DNA of 64,000 nt from Diphasiastrum complanatum (Eukaryota; Streptophyta; Lycopodiopsida; Lycopodiales; Lycopodiaceae), in the NCBI GenBank assembly GCA_029204225.1, contig CM055113.1, forward strand, positions 12,758,491 through 12,822,490, given 5' to 3'. Position numbers and translations under genes: made by a program. Positions 46,026 to 57,449 of the stretch are shown one piece after another (the first letter of the stretch is position 1; the number at the start of each line of letters is the position of its first letter). The notes beneath the pieces are model-generated. The model searched no databases and was not told where the DNA came from. It saw nothing but the letters and a program-made list of their open reading frames with translations.

Positions 46026-46504
46026 TGTCACAAGCCAGTCTCTCCAAGCTCGTGAATCCTAGAAGCCGGTGTGTAGAATGAACCTCCCAACCATAGGCAC
46101 CCCCTCTTTGAGTCCTTCTACCTGCTATTCCCGTCAGCTGGCACATGGCATCCACTTGTGGGCGATTAGTCCATATGGCATGCATGGCCCCTGTGACCTG
46201 TGAATAGTGAGTGACTCATAGGGTACCATCCCCGTGCCTCGCCAAAGACTTGTGACCCTCTTGGTCACCCCGACTACTTTCCGGCTAGCATCTCGTCACT
46301 GACGGCTAGAGTCCCGACGGTCAAGACACACCGCATCTCTGACAACTTGTCAGGCGGCCACATCGGGTCACTGCTTGTGACGCACCGGTCCCAACTTGGG
46401 ACAGATGTCCACCTCGGTCACTGGCCCTTGCCAATACTTGGCCTTAGGCCCTCTGGTGACCGGCCGTGCCAAGGTCATGATAGAGTCGTAACTGGACTCT
46501 AACA
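46026..46504 (-). repeat. Gypsy-2 3' LTR (479 bp)
   Basis: Plus sense starts TGTCACAAGCCAGTC and ends GACTCTAACA. GC-rich. The pol frame reads into it, giving a shared C-terminal ~45 codons that also appear as an artefact frame in the other LTR. Confidence 0.95.
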
Positions 46505-46913
46505 ATCCTTCCCTCCTTTGGCAAGTCATCGGTCCTCGATGACAAACTCTGGGTAAGACTTCTGCCTTAATAATCAACCATGGTCCACAATACCTAGGAG
46601 ATAACTTGGCGCACTTTCCTGTGCGTAGCACCTTCGACTTCGAAGGGACTAGTAAATACACCCAATCTCCATTCTCAAATTCCCGATAGGTATGGTTCTC
46701 ACGAGCATAACTCTCTGCCCTAGCTATAGCTTTGGACAAGTTATCTCGTGCCAACTCTAGCTTCTGCTGCATCTGAGCCAAAAACTCTACAACACTAGGT
46801 ATTCTGTGTGGAATTCCTATGATTGCAGGACTCAATGGCCTGAAACCATAATTGAGCTCAAATGGACTCAATCCAGTGGACGCATGTCTCTTATCATTGT
46901 ACGTGAACTCCAA
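46368..46913 (-). pseudogene. Gypsy-2 integrase C-terminal region
   Basis: FTYNDKRHASTGLSPFELNY, GFRPLSPAIIG, FLAQMQQKLELARDNLSKAI, then FENGDWVYLLVPSKSKVLRT and GKCAKLSPRYCGPWLIIKAE: the end of the catalytic core (minus its acidic residues) and the SH3-like DNA-binding tail. The catalytic core and all of RNase H are missing between here and 47081. The frame runs on into the LTR to a stop. 46505-46522 is the polypurine tract (minus sense CCAAAGGAGGGAAGGAT). Confidence 0.85.
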
Positions 46914-47080
46914 TAGCGGTAAATGCTTTACCTAGTCTGTTTGCGTACTACTCACATATGCTCTAAGCATATCTTCCAAGTATGATGATCTCTGTACACA
47001 TAAAACTCGGTGCCATATAAATAATGTCACACCTTGAGCGCATGTATTGTTTTTCCTTAACTGGTCCGTTAAAGGAGCAG
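46914..47080 (-). other. Gypsy-2 deletion junction
   Basis: About 165 bp between the RT end (FLGFCKFYRQFL) and integrase tail. It retains only scraps of the intervening ~1.7 kb expected in a full element. Confidence 0.6.
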
Positions 47081-49690
47081 CTATCCAGGAATAATTCCTA
47101 AAAACTGCCGGTAGAACTTACAAAAGCCTAAGAAAGACTGTAATTGGCGTATATTGGCAGGCCTCGGCCACTTCTTAACCACAGCCACCTTGACTGGGTC
47201 AACCGAAATACCCTCAACTGTCACTACGTGACCCAAATACTCGACACGAGTCTTACACAACTCTGTCTTCTGAGCATTGGCATACAAGACAAAAGCTTGT
47301 AACTTGCCCAAAACGGTCTTGAGATGAATCTTATGCTCCTCAACCGCTTTACTAAAAACCAATATATCGTCGATAAAATTGACGACAAACTTGCCCATAT
47401 AGTCTCGCAAGACATCGTTCATGAGCATCATGAACGTGGCTGGGGCATTGGTTAATCCAAATGGCATAACCAAAAATTCATAATGACCGAAACGGGTTCA
47501 GAAGGCCGTCTTTTGGACGTCTTCATCTCGAATCCGTATTTGATGGTATCCACTTTTGAGATCTATCTTACTGAAAATGGTTGCACCTTGCAATGCATCC
47601 AATAGATCATCAATCCTGGGCATCGGATACCCGTGCTTTACAGTGATCTTATTCAATCCCCTGTAATCTACACACATCCGGAAACTACCATCCTTTTTCT
47701 TAACAAGTAAAATAGGAGAGGCGAAAGGTGAATAACTTGGACGGATGTACCCCAGCTTGAGATACTCCAACATCTTTCTGACTTCCTCTTCCTCTTTTAG
47801 GCTCATCCTATAAGGAGGCCTACATACCGGACTTGCCCCTGGAACGAGCTCAATACGATGATCAACGTTCCAATCAGGCGGCAATCCCTCTGGCATATTA
47901 CTAATTAGTACGTGTTTAAACTGCGTGCGGATGGACTTCTCCAACTCACTTGCTGGGTCACATCTAGGCTGTAATGCAAATACATGTGCACTAGGGGATG
48001 CAAAAGTAAATGAAGCTTCTTGTGGTATATTAGTGAGTGTGCTTATCTGATTATTACCAACATAAGAATCAAAACTGGAATCAACATTCACATAACACAA
48101 CCACAAATACTGAATCTTCATTCTCTTTATTTGCATATAGGTAACAAGAGAACCCTCAACAGATGGTCTCTCCCCCTTTAAGACATGAGACATACCCTTA
48201 TGCCCAAACTTATACACATGTGACTTAAAATCTATGGCGGGCTGCTTACTTGCATGCCACCGCTTACCAAGTACAATATCAAACTTAGCTAGTTTAGTGA
48301 TTTCAAAATCTAACTTCTCGGTATACGTCTGAATAGACAAAGACGCCCGAGAGATTCTTTCATCCCAAACCTCTGTTCCCTTACCATCTGGCATCTCAAC
48401 AGTATACTGGTAATCAGATGGAACAGTAGCCAAGTGAAATCTCCTCACCACATGAGAATTGATGATATTATGCGAAGAACCGGTGTCAAACAAGACGAGC
48501 ACGTCATGACCTTCCAGTTTTCCCCTCATGCGTATCAGTTCACTATCTGGCAACTCATAAGCTTCCTGCGCCTTGGTGGATAAGTAACAAACTGGTGCCT
48601 CTGGAACAAGCTTCTGCACCGAAATAGTCATGACACGTCGAGTGTCCTCATCATCACTTACCAACAAGTCATCCAAAATTTCCTCATCCTTGCCCTCATC
48701 TTGACGTTGCATAGTATGGAGCTTCTTGCCCGTACGTCGAGGACAATCTTTGAAAAGATGCTTGCCAAGACAGAAAAAGCATAATCCGTCTTTCTTGGCC
48801 TGTTCCTTTTGCTCAGGACTGAGGGGAGACTTGTCGTAAGCACAACGAGCCATAGGAGATCCCGCCTTGCACTTCAAAGTCTGCTGCATCTGGATAGGAT
48901 CTTTTTGCAAAAAACCTTTCTGACTAGCTTGGCCAGACTTTCGCGAACCCTTCTTCTGAGGCCAGCTGGGCGCTCCAGATTCAGCCTTGGTGCGCACATT
49001 ACCTTCAAAGTTGAGAGCTGTAGCAACTGCCTCTTCTAAGGTCTTGCACCCTTCATTAAGCACTGAAGGCCTCAACTCTTCACGAAGGCCAAATATGAAC
49101 TTGTGGACTACCAACCACTCGGGAATCTCTTCCGGAATCTTGATAAGTGTCTCACGATACCTATCAGCATATTCCTGCACCATGTACTGCCTCTGATGAT
49201 GCAAAAGCCAAGCATCCGTCGCACGCACATGCTCATGTGGAGGAATAAATTGAGCTCTGAAAGCTCGCTTAAACTCAAGCCAGGTGGATGGAGCCTGATT
49301 AGACTTCAACAACTTGCGCCACCACCTGTCAGCAAAATCAGTGAAATGGTAAGCAGCTTTGCGGACCCGCCAACCCTCATCAGTTGGGGACCGTTTCAAA
49401 ATCAAAATACTCTTCCCACTTATGCAACCACTGATCTACGATATCAGTATTTCATTGGGGAGTGTTTCCAGCGAAACGGGTAGGTTTAATATCTTTGTCT
49501 TCTGGATAGGGTGGAGGTAACATAGGACGAACACACTATCCATGCGAGCTTGCACAGAAGGGGAAGTACCAGCAGGCGAACGGGCAGCCACTGTAGGCGG
49601 ATTATGGGCAGGACTAAGCATAGGGCTGGGTGGTGGTGATGGAAGAGCAACGGGTGGACTGAGTGGAATATCAACTCTATCATCTTCCAT
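47081..49690 (-). pseudogene. Gypsy-2 gag-protease-RT
   Basis: Start chosen at the ATG at 49690 (MEDDRVDIPLSPP) after the leader. A Pro/Ser-rich head, then after a +1 shift near 49400 the gag domain ([54 protein letters not shown]). Zinc knuckle [13 protein letters not shown] (C-x2-C-x3-H-x4-C). Protease [54 protein letters not shown], then a TGA at 47498-47500 where the family has Arg, and VMPFGLTNAPATF with VNFIDDILVFSK (catalytic DD kept) to LGFCKFYRQFL. Apart from one shift and one stop this region is well preserved. Confidence 0.9.
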
Positions 49691-50496
49691 TATGAAACAA
49701 AAACAGAGACAACACGGAATCAAGCTAGAAATTGCACTTATTGAAACACAGTCAGGAAAAGGAAATGTTCAGCCTATTGACAATTTAGAACTGAAAGAGA
49801 CAAAAGGCAACTGGAAAGTAACAAATCCAAGGACAGGTAGCACTTCCCTTGCGTCCTACGCTGGTACACAAGTCGGTAAAGAACTTATTTTGGGCACCAA
49901 ATCGGCTTGAAAGTCGAAAAAAAACAGGAAAAAAGCGGGCTGTTTGACGTCGAATTTCTTCCAAATGGCAAAAGCTTTTCACCAATGGTCAATTAGCAGT
50001 AGGTCGACCTCCTACTAGGCCCAATCTGAAACTTTAACAGCAGAAATCGGAGATAAATCGGAGAAGTTATGTCCAATCCAAAAATCTGACCTATTTTTTG
50101 CTTGGAAACCGACTTTTTAGTGAAACAGAGGCAAATCTGCTCCAAAACCGGCGTATAATGGATCTATAGGATCGCTATGGATACTAGAAACATGCTCCCA
50201 AAATCTGGTCAGGATCTGAGAAGGCTCCGAAAAGTTATGAGCAAAAATCCTTTTGAAAAAATGCGTTGGAGCATCTGATTTCTTTTACCAAGTTTTTCCT
50301 CCCTCAAACGGGTCTTTGTGGGCTCCCTCCCTGTATGTTGGAACAGCAGCGTTGGAGGCCCACCTTTCTTCTCCAATCTGTCTCCCGCATTTTCTCCCTC
50401 CAAAATCCTTCAAAAACAAGCAAAATATGCCAATTTCCACACTTTCTCTCTCTAGAACGACGTTTTCTCTCTCTAGAACGAGGCTCTGATACCAAT
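49691..50496 (-). other. Gypsy-2 leader and PBS
   Basis: Non-coding leader. The PBS, minus sense TGGTATCAGAGCC (50494-50482), is two bases inside the 5' LTR and complementary to initiator tRNA-Met. Two TCTCTCTCTAGAACG units lie at about 50445-50480. Confidence 0.88.
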
Positions 50497-50975
50497 TGTC
50501 ACAAGCCAGTCTCTCCAAGCTCGTGAATCCTAGAAGCCGGTGTGTAGAATGAACCTCCCAACCATAGGCACCCGCTCTTTGAGTCCTTCTACCTGCTATT
50601 CCCGTCAGCTGGCACATGGCATCCACCTGTGGGCGATTAGTCCATATGGCATGCATGGCCCCTGTGACCTGTGAATACTGAGTGACTCATAGGGTACCAC
50701 CCCCGTGCCCCGCCAAAGACCTGTGACCCTCTTGGTCACCCTGACTACTTGTCGGCTAGCATCTCCTCACTGACGACTAGAGTCCCGACGGTCAAGACAC
50801 ACCGCATCTCTGACAACTTGTCAGGCGGCCACACCGGGTCACTGCTCGTGACGCACCGGTCCCAACTTGGGACAGATGTCCTCCTCGGTCACTGGCCCTT
50901 GCCAATACTTGGCCTCAGGCCCTCTGGTGACCGGCCGTGCCAAGGTCATGATAGAGTCGTAACTGGACTCTAACA
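50497..50975 (-). repeat. Gypsy-2 5' LTR (479 bp)
   Basis: Pair of 46026-46504. It would hold the promoter for minus-strand transcription, the same direction as the host hAT gene. Confidence 0.95.
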
Positions 50976-51019
50976 ACAATACTGCAATAACATTGCTACC
51001 AACCGATTTCTCACACTTA

Positions 51020-52998
51020 CCTGGTCCGGGCCATATGCGCTCCGTGTACTCCACCCATCCCCGGTGCAGCTCCGGATCGTCCCTCTCTCGGGTAGAGTAC
51101 CACAAGGGGTGCAACATGTGGGCTACGGCGTGGGTGGGTCGGTGGAAGTAGTCCCATCTGGACTCCCATATATGCGAGATCTCGTGCCTCCTACAATAGA
51201 CAATTTACAATAATCAGTGCACCGTATCATAAAAGAAATGCATCAAACTTGAGTGAGAAACAACAAACTAGACATTGAAGAGTCATACCTGTGCTCGTCC
51301 AAGGATGACGTTAGAATGTCCTCTCTGATGCGGTCCATGAACTCGTAAATGAGACCGAGAGTGCACCCCTCACGGTCTACCAGGCGCAGCACTCTGAAAA
51401 TGGGTAGAAGGATCCCAGTAATCTCCTCAGCAGCTATCCAAAACTCATCACCGAACACAGTGGACTGGAATTATGCCGCATGCGGGAGGTCTGTAAAGTC
51501 CCTGAAGGCCTCGTTGGAAACCATCTGCCGCAATGCGTCCTTCACCACCACCAATCGCTCTAGTACCAAGAAGTAAAATGCAAAGCGTGTGGGTGCTGGC
51601 TTCTTCAGGTTTAGGGTCGAGAAGGTGCAAATACTTCTTGGTGACAAAAGTGACCAGGCGCATGGCCGTAGAAGTGATCTGCAACACAGACATCCAGTAA
51701 AAAGTTTAGACAATAGTTGAGATGTGCTTAGCAGCATTGAAGGAAGAAAGCATAGCAAATAGAAAAAACTATACCTCTCTGATCCATGGAAGCGCACACA
51801 GGTCATGGATGAGCAAGTCTATGCAATGTGCAGCACAGGGTGTCCACACAATGCTGGGGTGCTCCCTCATCATAATCTCGCCCATTTGCTTGCAGTTCGA
51901 GATGTTGTCGGGGACAACCTGAACCACGTGCTCCACCTCAATGTCAACAATAACATCTCTAACATGCTCCCATATAAAGTCGGCCGTGATGGCTCCACCA
52001 CCCACCTCGAGTGGCATCCATGCCACGTAGGAATACTGTGCCAAGCAGGCAAGAAACCAAGATATTGATGACGGATTGCCGACGAACGTCGGTCCATCCT
52101 TCACTCAATATCGTGCATCCATACCTGCCACAAAACACCCATTAGCCACATGCAAAAATTGCGCCACCAGTAAACCCTAAACACATGCAAAGAGAAAATA
52201 AAGGCAAGGTATTAACTCCTGCCAAGCTAAGCGAATGGAACTCAGCTCCCGCATGATGGTCTCCTCCTCCTGATGAAGCAACTTGCCTCGCAGTGCTTCT
52301 CGCCTGGGAGGTATCCATGTAGCATCCACGGCCACCATCTGTGCGCAGAACTCCCTGAACACCCTACTGTCAGCAACAAAAAAAGGAATGCCGCACTCGT
52401 AAAAGAACTGGCCACACAGTCGAGTGCATTGGGCCTGCTGCTCTCTCTGCCACCCGCATCGATCAAGGGTCTGCTGCCTGGGCCTAACCCCTCTTTGTTG
52501 TGTATATGGCACTCGTGGTCTAGCATGCCCAACGGATGGCTGATCTGTGGGTGTGTCACTCTTTATGGCAGCAGATGCCGAAGCATTTGGTGCATCTGCT
52601 GCCGCTGAACCAACATGCTCATCTGATGGTCGTGCTGCTGTTGCGAATGGAACTGAAGTACCATGCCTAGCCCGTGATGTACTATGCCCTATAGCTGTAC
52701 CATGCCCTGCCTGTGATGTATTGGGCCCAATACCCGTGGTAGGCCCTGCTTGCTGGCCTGTGAGCCCTACTGCCTGCCTGCCTGTAGTTGCTCCTGCTAC
52801 CTGTCCCTGTCTAGAACCCTGTGATGCAGTACCGGGCCCGTACATGGTAGACAACCTTTGCTGATCCTCATCAGAAATCCTGGGGCAATCAGATATGCCC
52901 AATGTTCGCCCATGTGGCCCTCTGAGTGACCCTGGTGAGTGATCCCGTGAAGTGACCACCGCAATGCAAGCATCTCCATCTGCGGGTGCCTGAGCCAT
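51020..52998 (-). pseudogene. hAT transposase, exons 1-4 (DUF659-type)
   Basis: Exon 1 (52998-52217): ATG chosen at MAQAPADGDAC; a low-complexity Gly/Thr/Ser/Ala middle; then FFYECGIPFFVADSRVFREF and RREALRGKLLHQEEETIM. Intron 52216-52125. Exon 2 (52124-51775): splicing in phase gives WQ-EYGCTILSEGWTDVRRQS, the DUF659 hallmark; a frameshift near 52012 precedes HVVQVVPDNISNCKQMGE with the catalytic-type Asp and WTPCAAHCIDLLIHD. Intron 51774-51679. Exon 3 (51678-51289): STAMRLVTFVTKKYLHLL, RFAFYFLVLERLVVVKDALR (another frame) and VFGDEFWIAAEEITGILLPI. Intron 51288-51191. Exon 4 (51190-51020): HPLWYSTRERDDPELHRGW. No BED zinc finger found. The enzyme would cut and paste hAT DNA; this copy is dead. 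Confidence 0.85.
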
Positions 52999-54002
52999 GG
53001 TGTGTAGCCACATCCCCGTCGGTAAGCTCAACCTCGGCCCAAAGGCCTCGGTCCCACACCGACATCGTATCAACACGAGATTAAACCTACAAACAAAAAA
53101 TAATCAAGCAAACGTTTAGTAGAAAAAAATACATTGCATTGAACAACATTACCGAGCTCAAATAGAGCTCAAAATACCAGAGCATACATCACAACAATTC
53201 CAATTCACACATCATGGCAAGTGCCAAAAAAAACATGAGATTAGGGCGTGGGATAGAATAATTTAAGTATGAGCGATAACGGGCGACTGACGTTAGCGTG
53301 GGAGTCCGTGCAAGCATAAAGGAGTGTAGTGTGGGCCTAAACCAAGCCCCTGGTAGATGCTTGCACGATGGTCCACGCCTAAACCCTAAAAAACATGGAA
53401 TTAGGGCATGGAAATTGAACCGGCGGAACGGAGGTCACAGGAGTCTCTGCAGGCATGTGGAAATGCATTCTAGGCTCAGACATCACTTGAATCGGTTTCC
53501 AACAAGTCATTTTGTGAAAATGGCAAAAATACACAAGCATTTGGAATGTGGTGTTCAAATCTCGCTAGGTGTGCCGTAACGGCTGAAACTGACGCCGTAG
53601 GAACCACGGTGGGCATGAAGAAAGGTGGTCTAGAGCCAATCTACGCTCGATTTGGTTGCCTACAGCTCAATGTCAACACTTGCAAAAACTCAAGCCTACA
53701 CTTACCAAATATCAAAAACTGGTCGTTTCACTCTCCACGAAGCTCAGATCCCCCCGACACCGTGCACACCACCCCCCGTATCGCCGAGTAGATGCCTGCC
53801 GACTATTCACTTGCGAAGATCGGACGCCTACAGCTCATTAAAAAAAAATTTGTCTCCTCCACGGCTCTGTCCACGAGGAGGCCCTTTCATGCATAAATCT
53901 GATTTTTTTTTAACGATTCTTTGTAGCGAATCACGATTCGCTGCATCTATGTTCCTAATGTACTTCACATCCTTGGTTTGCAAAAGAATTCTACTCTCTA
54001 TA
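52999..54002. other. hAT upstream region; nothing else recognised
   Basis: Probably hAT 5' sequence, but no terminal inverted repeat or 8-bp duplication identified. A short motif (AAAACATG...ATTAGGGC..TGG) occurs twice, near 53232 and 53393. Two short frames (53298-53579 and 53652-54062) show no known domain. Confidence 0.45.
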
Positions 54003-54906
54003 CGTAGGATATGCATCTTATTCTATTCATGGAATTGGAATTGTAGCCATCATTCTGCGTAATGGTGAAGAAAAGTACATTAAGAATGTGCTTTATGTTC
54101 CGGGAATCAAGAAGAATCTTCTTTCGGTTTCAACTATGTTGAAGCAAGGACTAGTTGTTGAGTTCAAAGAAGATAAGTGTCTTGTCAAGTATCCTAAAAG
54201 ATCACTCTTGATTATTGTTTCGAGAACAATGCATGCTGGCTTATTCATTATGGATACCTATGAGCGACGAATTCCCTCTACATGTCTTGTTGCTTCTACA
54301 TCACAATCATTGGAGTTGGCTGAATTGTGGCACGCAAGGTTTGGGCATCTCAACTTTGCAAGTTTGAAGAAGCTGAAGACATTTAATATGGTAGAAGACA
54401 TTCTTACTATTGAGCAGCCGGAAGGGCATGTATGCGAGGGGTGCATACTTGGAAAGTTTCAAAGGAAACCTTTTCCAACTAATGGAACTATAAGGGTTCT
54501 TGATAAATTTGATTTGGTTCATAGTGATGTTTGTGGTCCAATGAGGACGGAATCCATTGGAAAGTGCATCTATTTTGTGACTTTTATTGATGACTTTTCC
54601 CGTTTCACATGGCTCTATCCTATGAAGGCTAAATCAAAAGTTTTTCAACGTTTCAAAGATTTTCTAGCAATGGTGGAAAATCAGTTTGGGCATTCTTTGA
54701 AGACCCTACGCACCGATCGAGGAGGGGAATACATTAAGGATATGTTCGGTGCATTTCTTCGAGAAAAGGGAATTCTACATCAAATGACAACTCCCTATAT
54801 GCCTCAACAAAATGGTGTTGCCAAGGCAAGGCTCGTTGCCAAAGGCTATGCTCAGTCATGCTTATGTATGGTTATCAACCTCGATCACCGATTAGTATTG
54901 GCATGA
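54003..54906 (+). pseudogene. Copia-9 protease tail, GAG-pre-integrase, integrase, fused to RT scrap
   Basis: Opens in the protease C-terminus (YSIHGIGIVAI, VLYVPGIKKNLLSVSTMLKQ), then GAG-pre-integrase (LWHARFGHLNFASLKKL, CEGCILGKFQRKPFP) and integrase core (LVHSDVCGPMRTESIG, FIDDFSRFTWLYPM, TLRTDRGGEYIKD). At MPQQNGVA the frame jumps to KARLVAKGYAQ, a motif from the RT start. About 450-500 codons, including the last catalytic Glu, were removed without losing frame; GTTGCCAAGGCAAGG marks the join. It ends at TGA. Confidence 0.85.
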
Positions 54907-54956
54907 AGAACCTAAAGGTGCAAGCCGTAGCTGATTTCCTTGCTGATATGTAGGAA

Positions 54957-55166
54957 ATGTTACAGTTGGCTAAAGACATCATAAGAAGTGTCCAGGACAG
55001 GGCAAGGCACTATGTTGGTCTGTCTCGGAAGCACAGGGAATTCAAGGTCCATGACATGGTGTTTTTGGGGGTTCCTACTCACTCTAGAGGCTTGAAAACT
55101 GGTAAGTGTGTAAAGTTGGCACCTAGGTATTGCGGTCCTTTTAAGGTTGTCCAATTAGGATTTTAA
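54957..55166 (+). pseudogene. Gypsy integrase C-terminal fragment
   Basis: 69 residues: SVQDRARHYVGLSRKHREFK, VHDMVFLGVPTHSRGLKTGK and CVKLAPRYCGPFKVVQLG, the Gypsy integrase tail (family: FxxGDxVYLK..., GKxxKLxPRYxGPF). Only this domain is present on this strand. Confidence 0.8.
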
Positions 55167-55469
55167 AGTGTTCAGAACTTAAAAGTATTGAGTGTGCTAC
55201 TTTAAATTTAAGTTATGTGAAACTTCAATTTACCCAAATATCTTGACCCTCCATAGGCATGACTATAGAGTAGCAAGGTTTCACAAATTGAGAAATCTAG
55301 GCTGCAGCTTTGATGGGTTTAGGAAACAATATCGACTTAGACTAAAGATTAGATAAATTCTTTCTCAAAAATGATCAATGAGCAGTTGGAACTTTGGGAT
55401 AGGGTTGATTAATGTTCAAATTCAAATGCTGAAAAATTGATGCCAAGTGGTCAACATGAGCCACAATAA

Positions 55470-55800
55470 TTCAACACAGAAAGGCTAAGCAAGAACTTTA
55501 AGACATTATTTATGACATTCTAGACGGTGGGTGGGCCATTGGTGACACCAAAATAGCACAATAGTCATAAAGTTTAGAAGTGTGGAAAGCAATTTTATAT
55601 TCATCACTTGGTTGTACTTGGATTCAATGGTATCTATCTTGGAAAAGTGGTAGCTTTACCTAGCCTTGTCAAAAAGTCATCCATGTGTGGAATGAATGGC
55701 TTATAAATGGCTAACCATTCCACACTTTAGTGTTTTTTGCCATCTTTTTTATCAAAAAGTGAAACAATTGAACCAAATGGACTTTGATTGTGAGCAATCC
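55470..55800 (-). pseudogene. Gypsy RT fossil, highly decayed
   Basis: Minus-strand traces align with Gypsy RT blocks in order: PFGSIVSLFDKKDG (family SPxxxVxKKDG), FIPHMDDFLTRLGKATTF (family PxIDxLLDxLxGAxxFSK), then LYDYC and FGVTNGPPTVQNV-like sequence (family PFGLTNAPATFQ). Stops are frequent. It lies head-on to the plus-strand integrase scrap, so the two come from different insertions. Confidence 0.6.
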
Positions 55801-56451
55801 ATCTGATTCAGCAATGTCAGTTCACCCTAGATATGTAGTGTGGTGGTTGGGAGTCCTACAAGCAAATCAATGTATTGATTAACATTCTGTGGTGATTCCA
55901 TAGTAGAAGCCAAAGTTTGTACTACTTTCAAGGTTATTCTACCTCACAATGTTCCAACAATAATGCACAAGCTAATGATGCACCTTGACCACTCTGATTA
56001 GGACTTTCCTCTCACATATGCTCTAGGGTACTATGGCTCCTTTCCAAGGTTTCTTTTATGATATTTAAACATGTAAGTTTAGCATGGGTATATCAGGATT
56101 CAACATGGGCCTTCTAGGCATTCAATGCTTATAGCACATGATTGGTCTTAATGGGTCATATTTTCTAAGTTGCTTGTTGCTGCTATGTTCACCTGGCACT
56201 CATGTTCTCTGTGAGTAATATGGGATCTACTTGGTTGTTGGTTCTTTGTGATTTCTTTTACTTCTAATACACCATCTAGAGGGAAGCTATGGTCTATTAG
56301 GTTGACTTGGGGTATGGTTATTGGTAAGCTTGAGTAAATGAGATTTGTTGATGTTTTATGAAATCTTATAGCTAGAGTATGATAATATTAGACATTACTT
56401 TTATGCTGTGTTTCTTCCAACATTCTAATTCAGCTAGGTATGGAGCATAGT
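55801..56451. other. No recognisable gene
   Basis: May include further decayed Gypsy sequence on the minus strand (protease region), but no motif can be defended. Confidence 0.4.
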
Positions 56452-56550
56452 TCCCTGTGGTACCGCCATTATGGTACCGCCGGCACCATAATGGTGGTAC
56501 CGCGGTTATGGTGCCGCCCAAAAATCCGCGGTACCAGGGCGGCACCATTT
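56452..56550. repeat. CpG-rich GGTACC/GGCACC palindromic block
   Basis: Four GGTACC sites and several GTGCCGCC/GGCGGCACC variants in about 95 bp. An imperfect palindrome spans about 56460-56500 (TACCGCCATTATGGTACCG / CACCATAATGGTGGTA). It is followed by a T/A-rich stretch. Composition contrasts sharply with the AT-rich flanks. Possibly a subterminal region of a DNA transposon. Confidence 0.7.
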
Positions 56551-57449
56551 TTTAATATTTTATTTTTTTTAATGAAAAAAAAATAAAATTTAGTGGGCAA
56601 TATGGGTATCAGCTTGAAGCTTACAAGGTGATCTACATAGATAATATAAACAATCTCTGTTCTAAGCCATTTAGCATTTTTGATAGAATAATTTCATGTT
56701 TTTGAACATAATATTGAGTCCATTTCAACCAAGAGATCCTATGGAGCTTTTTTGGTATGTAAGCGTGGGATTTCATATTTTATGTGATCTAACAGTCGTA
56801 ACAAAGAAGCTGAAATTGTGAGGTTGTGAACTCCAGTGGTGATGCTTATTTATGGTCTTGTATTCTAGTTCATGGTTTTTAATTTCTTAAGGTTTGTACT
56901 GAACATAGTTCAATTTAGAGCTATCTTGAAGGTTAGAACATGTAGTTGGCTTTAATGGACCATGGGGTCACTAGAAACATTTGATGGTCATGGTAGTGTG
57001 GCTTAGTGTAGACTTAGCATTTGGGAAAGACTTAATTTGTGGGCTTGGGCAACGGTAATCTGTTGGTGATAACAACCTATTGTTGTGGCTGTCTAAGCTA
57101 GTTATGTCTAAGCTAGTTATGTCACTTCAAAATCATTTACTTGTAGCGACTTGAACTTTACAAATATGTCCCACTCCTATTGGTTGATATTGTTTTTGTT
57201 GGCAAGATCTTTTGATAATTGGCATTTGTGCTAGCATTCGAGTTCCTCCCCACCAAGGATCACTTCCAACATCAAACATACTCAACGTCTTATCAAGATC
57301 TTCAAGGTTGGCTACCAATTATGTGTATGCTAAATTGTGCATGTCTACTTGGCGTTTTTCGTTGAAAGGATAGGCAAGTCCCATTAGTTTTCCATCATTT
57401 AGCTGTAACGTCATAGAAACACAAGCATCTCATTTTCTCTTCTTTTTGT
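56551..57449. other. No recognisable gene
   Basis: AT-rich, with short frames only. Confidence 0.5.

Larger units (their letters stand above)
46026..50975 (-). mobile_element. Gypsy-2: Ty3/Gypsy element inside the hAT intron
   Basis: 4,950 bp with equal 479-bp LTRs, Met PBS, polypurine tract and exact 5-bp target duplication. Gag, protease and RT are present; RNase H and the integrase core are deleted. LTRs differ at about 15 of 479 positions by eye (~97% identical), so it is among the younger insertions here. Confidence 0.95.
46021..50980. other. Target-site duplication of Gypsy-2 (ACAAT)
   Basis: ACAAT at 46021-46025 and again at 50976-50980, immediately outside the two LTRs. Confidence 0.95.
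45957..51019 (-). other. hAT intron 4, carrying Gypsy-2
   Basis: Donor GGACCAG then GTAAGTGTGAG at 51019 and acceptor CTTCTGCCAACAG at 45957. Without Gypsy-2 and one copy of its target duplication the intron is about 108 bp, like the others (92-104 bp). Confidence 0.8.

Noticed and set aside
50839-51117. Minus-strand frame joining hAT exon 4 to Gypsy LTR residues
   Set aside because: Read-through from the hAT exon across its splice donor into the LTR; not a fusion gene.
52242-52864. Several plus-strand and alternate frames over hAT exon 1
   Set aside because: GC-rich exon leaves other frames open; only one carries hAT motifs.
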